Shown here in pieces: positions 59,801 through 64,000 of a stretch of 64,000 nt of DNA (position 1 is the stretch's first letter; each line of letters starts with the position of its first letter). A model generated the notes under the pieces. It searched no databases and was not told where the DNA came from. It was given only the letters and a program-made list of their open reading frames with translations. The translations under genes were made by a program, and so were the position numbers. Where the stretch lies: positions 682,001-746,000 of the forward strand of contig JALBYC010000003.1 of assembly GCA_023212645.1 (NCBI GenBank), written 5' to 3'. Source of the DNA: Farysia itapuensis. Taxonomy: Eukaryota; Basidiomycota; Ustilaginomycetes; Ustilaginales; Ustilaginaceae.

Positions 59801-62800
59801 GGCTTTTTGGTATCTCGGATCAGTGCGATCGGTCAAACAGAAGTATGACTTGAAGCGAGGCGGTACAGCGATGAAATCGGGGACTTCGTCGCCAGCATCC
59901 ATATAGGGCAACCCACCGCCTTCGTTGTCTTCCTCGAACAAATTTGGCAGGCCAGCAAGCGCAAGCCGGACAACCATGAGGTAGCGGCAAAAGTCGTTGG
60001 ACCACACCTTGTCCCGCTCGCCGCTCTGTGCGATCAGAGCCTCGACCTTGTCAAGCGCAGGTGCGACAATTGTGTCGACCAGCTCCAGACACATGGATAT
60101 CTCATCGTCAGAGGGTACATGCCAGTTGATCTTGACTTCCTTGGCATCATAAAGTTTGCCCCAGTAAAGATGAGATCGACGGGCAAAATTTTCGCTCTTC
60201 CACACGTCCTCGTTGACAAACCGCTGCTCCATGGGCTGGATGGAGATCAGAGACGAAAGCACCTTTTGTACCAATTTTGCACCGAACGAGTAACCTCTCT
60301 CGCTCTTGCATCCTTCAACCACCAGTTGCAGGAGTGGAAGCAGATCGTCTTTATAGGCCAACAAATCCTGTCCAGGGGTCGTGATAGCGCCTGTCAGAAT
60401 GCTGAGATACCAGTGAAGGGCGGCATCGGAGGCTGACGGCAGACTTGTGCTGGTAGTACGAACAGAACTAGCTCCGCCCGCGAGTTCAGAGCGGATATTG
60501 GCTATGCAAGCTGGCACGAGCTTTCTGAGCACCATGCTGCTGTCTGCCCGTGCAAAGCAGGCGACCAAGGAGCCAATGACTCTGACCGACGTAGCTGAGA
60601 CGGTGGTGGTGCAGTACTTGGCAACAACGTCGAAAGTCTTTTCCAGCAGATACGGACTCATTGCCCGACAGACACCGTCAGACGCAGCCATAATCATGTT
60701 GATGACCTGCTCCTCTGACTTTCCGCCAGTTCTGCCGCCCTTGCCCTCTTCTGGCAAAGCTTCAAAGAGCGTAAGGACGCGTTGGAAGAACGCTGTGACC
60801 CAGTGCTCAAAGTCAGCCGTTGCCAGTCTGAGTTGATAGTCTTCCTGTTCAGGCGACGACGGTGGCTCTCCTTCGACCGAATCATCGCGCGGTGCATCGA
60901 CTCGCAGCGTTGGCAAGCCCGTCATCGTGGGCTGGACATCTTCATCGTCTGCGTAAGCCTCTGGCCGGGTCAAGTCGTCGATATGGATGGAAAGCGTGGA
61001 CAGCAGGATGAACATGCAAGTGCTCATAGTCTTCATGGGATCGTTGAGATCGATGCCAGGGATACACAGCTGTAGCAGTGGAGCGAGGTGCTTGCCACCG
61101 GCTCGATACAGCTCCCGCGAAATGAAGACTGGCGACAGCGTCGAAAGAGCCGTAATGATGGCTGTCGTGCGATGCGTTGTTTCGAGAGCTTCGAGGGAGC
61201 TATAAGCTCGCTCTAGTACAGCCGGGAAGACCATTTCCGGCGCCAGAATGGCCATCCGCTTCAGACTTGCTTGCGAGGCGGCGATCGTCAAAGGATCCTT
61301 GGAGAACATTGAGAGCAGACAGACCGTTCGCAAGATGGACACAATCTCGATCTTCATCTCTGGGGTCAGTCGGTAGTGCATCGGTGTCTTGCACTGTGGT
61401 CGTTCCTCTTCCTTGGCCCGCTTCAGGAACTCAAACATGATGTGCTGGACCAGGTTGGACAGAGAGATTTGCCACATACCCCAGTTGGAGGGATGAAAGT
61501 AGTTTTCGGTGCCTTGCACAAACTTTGCAAGATGGTCGAGCGCTTTTGACCCTGCTGGATACGACTGCACGGCCGTTGATACACCAAGACGTGGTGATCC
61601 GCTACCATTTGGCGTGGCTGTTGGTGGTGTCGCAGCGCTTGATGGAATAGCAGACTCTCCGATCACCGGTCCATCCTTGGAGATAGAATAGGCAATGATG
61701 ATGGCGAAAGACTTGAGTCTATCGGTGGGTTTCTTCATCTTGAGAGTTGCTCCTGAAGCGGCTGCATCGGGTCCACTTCTGACTGACGCCGACTGGGCCA
61801 TTAGAGCTGCATTGGCCGCTTTGCTTGCGCCAACAGGTAGACCTGCAGATCGCAAGCACTTTGTCATGATGAGCGAGAACTGTTGCTCTGTGAAAATACC
61901 AATTTCGTCGAACAGACCGACGGGCTCGATGGAAGGAGGAGATCCGTTTCCTTCTTTGCCATCCTCTTCCATGGGTACTGTAGCTTGATCGCTGGCCAAT
62001 GCAGGGGCCGAAGAGCTGATTGCCGGCTCAGTGACGTGCATCTGCGCAAGACGAGCCAAGAGATCGAGCATCTGGTCGTCGAAAAGAGACGAGTTGAAGC
62101 TCTCCCAGAGTCGAAACATGGCGGGAAGCCAACGTTGTGGATGGCTAATGGGCAGGAAGTGAACCAGGAAGGCTTGCGTGGCAATGACCGAATTGAGATC
62201 TGAGCCGTCCATTTTGGGCAGGACCGTTTTGAGCATGTCGTCAGCTTCGCTAGCTGGAAAGAAGCGTTGGGCATACTCGGCCAGGTCCAACAGTGTGTCC
62301 GAAACATTGGTCAAGCCAGTCCGTCTCTGCTTGGGAAATAGCTCCTTTTCGAGGATGTTGTATAGCGGTTTCCACGGCAGAGTGAGATCCTTGGAGTCAC
62401 ACTTTTTCTTGTTCTCGATAAGCGTCATGCACATGTTGGCGGCGAGCTCGACAAAGCGGGTATCGAGCCCTGGAAGCACGGCCAGTTCATAGTAGAGCTT
62501 GGCCAGACTTGCCCTCGTCTTGCGCAGCATGGGATATTTGAGAGACAGCAGGCACTGTAGACGATGATTCCACTGGACGAAGCCAACATCGTAGTCTTTC
62601 GTGCGAATGCAGTCCACCAGCCTCCGAATGATGTGGTCTAGGCGAGCATCGAATTCTTCTAGCGTCTCGCAAACGTAAGGAATACTCTCCGGGAACTCAA
62701 GCTGAAGATGCCGGTTCTCTGCCTTTGTTTTCCGAAGCGCTTTGGAGCTCGATTCGGCAGGGCTCCCATCGAGGTTCAAGATGGGCACCTCTTCGTCCTC

Positions 62801-62929
62801 GTCTTCCTCAAGGTCAACGGCAGGCTAGAATATTAAAGGCGTATAAAGTCAGGAAATGCCCTTTGATGTGGGAACAGGGCAGTCACTCACCTCCATTGGG
62901 CTGTCGATCTCGAGCACATCGTCGTCCAT
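56879..62929 (-). CDS. BLM10: Blm10/PA200 proteasome activator (2 exons)
   Basis: 1,994-residue HEAT-repeat protein that caps the 20S proteasome and opens its gate. Exon 1 is 62929-62891 (MDDDVLEIDSPME), then a 66-nt intron (donor GTGAGT, acceptor TTCTAG), then exon 2 at 62824-56879. The N-terminal block 'RHLQLEFPESIPYVCETLEEF' and 'WNHRLQCLLSLKYP' is conserved in Blm10; mid-region text 'EFLKRAKEEERPQCKTPMHYRL' and 'YSYNADDYKAHTRSLTFFR' also fits. The C-terminus is the conserved end region (LPEVNDFTLGRSDYFA). The last three residues are YFA, where Blm10/PA200 normally ends YYA (the hydrophobic-Tyr-X gate-opening motif). Yeast Blm10 has 2,143 residues, so length is normal. Confidence 0.93.
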
Positions 62930-63487
62930 GTTGGGCAAGCTGTCTGAACAATCTCCGTGGACCTGTTGATGTGGAACTTAGGCGTCCCAGAGTTGCAACA
63001 GCCTGCGCAATTCAGATCCTTTGTCTGGGCGGAAAGCTGGTGGCAGTGGCAATAACGAGGTCTGCAGAGTCAGTGTGAGAAGGGAGGGAGCGTTGTATGC
63101 TTGAAGCGCACTGGAAGAAACACACTTTTTTGGGTGAGCGGAGTGGGCCACGCATTCCGACTTACGCGTCCCTTCCTCCACCTTTGGCCTTGGCCCCTGG
63201 GGTGGGATCAGACGACTGGTGTATATCTCTGTGCGCTCAAAATCAGTCGTCTCCTTGTGGCACGCTTACGAAGCTTTGTGCTGAGTGCAATCATACTTTC
63301 CAGATCACAGAGGGGTGGAAGCGATCTCGGCTCTTCCGACGACAGCCGCTCTCGGTAGCAGCCGATCGGAAGCCTAACTCAATGTTCCACATCTGCATTT
63401 TCGAACAGAGATCACACTGCCAAGTACTGAGCCACATCCGTGCTTAGAAGAGACCAAATGTACATGAAGGACGAGAGAGTGAAGCAT
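62930..63487. other. Intergenic region between BLM10 and the Ypt31/Rab11 gene
   Basis: About 560 nt with no supported gene. It contains the BLM10 promoter (left) and the 3' flank of the Rab gene (right); both genes are on the minus strand. Confidence 0.5.

Positions 63488-64000
<513 letters not shown>

Overview
The window looks like nuclear DNA of a smut fungus (Ustilaginomycotina, Ustilago/Sporisorium type). Genes are densely packed, long and mostly intronless. The few introns are short (about 54 to 95 nt) with GTAAGT-like donors. Proteins carry long Ser/Pro/Gln-rich tails. The gene set is typical of a basidiomycete yeast/hyphal fungus: a Bck1-type MAPKKK, a StuA-type APSES regulator, Mtr10, Vps4, Blm10 and Ypt31/Rab11. 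The species cannot be fixed from the sequence alone.

Layout. 0.3-8.9 kb: transport genes, with an Mtr10/transportin-3 importin, the ESCRT ATPase VPS4 (five exons, all phases checked) and, head to head with it, a Vps3/TGFBRAP1-like tethering subunit. 9.3-12.4 kb: an NTF2-like membrane protein, a 76-residue tail-anchored protein and a mitochondrial dicarboxylate carrier. 13.5-19.5 kb: a C2H2 zinc-finger regulator, the Met22/Hal2 nucleotidase and a LIM-domain protein. 20-28.3 kb: a 1,898-residue Bck1-type MAPKKK facing an APSES factor, followed by an unusually long 2.2 kb gene-free upstream region. 30.4-41.6 kb: an Rxt2-like Rpd3L subunit, a Utp16/Bud21-like nucleolar protein, a PCI-domain protein (PCID2/Thp1/Csn12 family) and a 1,624-residue protein of unknown function.

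41.6-48.5 kb is the one clearly accessory block. It starts with a 26-bp minisatellite and holds two non-LTR retroelement copies in opposite orientation. A broken minus-strand copy has a nonsense codon and frameshifts. A plus-strand copy keeps a 608-codon open reverse transcriptase frame. The two meet near 46.18 kb. Both carry YVDD as the catalytic box.

48.5-64 kb returns to ordinary dense genes: a TATA-driven hexose transporter, a CAL-A-type lipase without a visible signal peptide, a 56-residue three-exon gene, an MTC1-like protein, a second sugar-porter MFS protein, the proteasome activator BLM10 (ending YFA rather than the usual YYA) and the 3' part of a Ypt31/Rab11 gene cut by the window edge.

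Several neighbours share very short intergenic regions (stop codons 12 nt and 43 nt apart; start codons 111, 154 and 286 nt apart), so overlapping 3' UTRs and shared promoters are likely. I found no tRNA, rRNA, CRISPR or prokaryotic feature. The window is ordinary fungal chromosome apart from the retroelement island; I see no convincing new multi-gene system.
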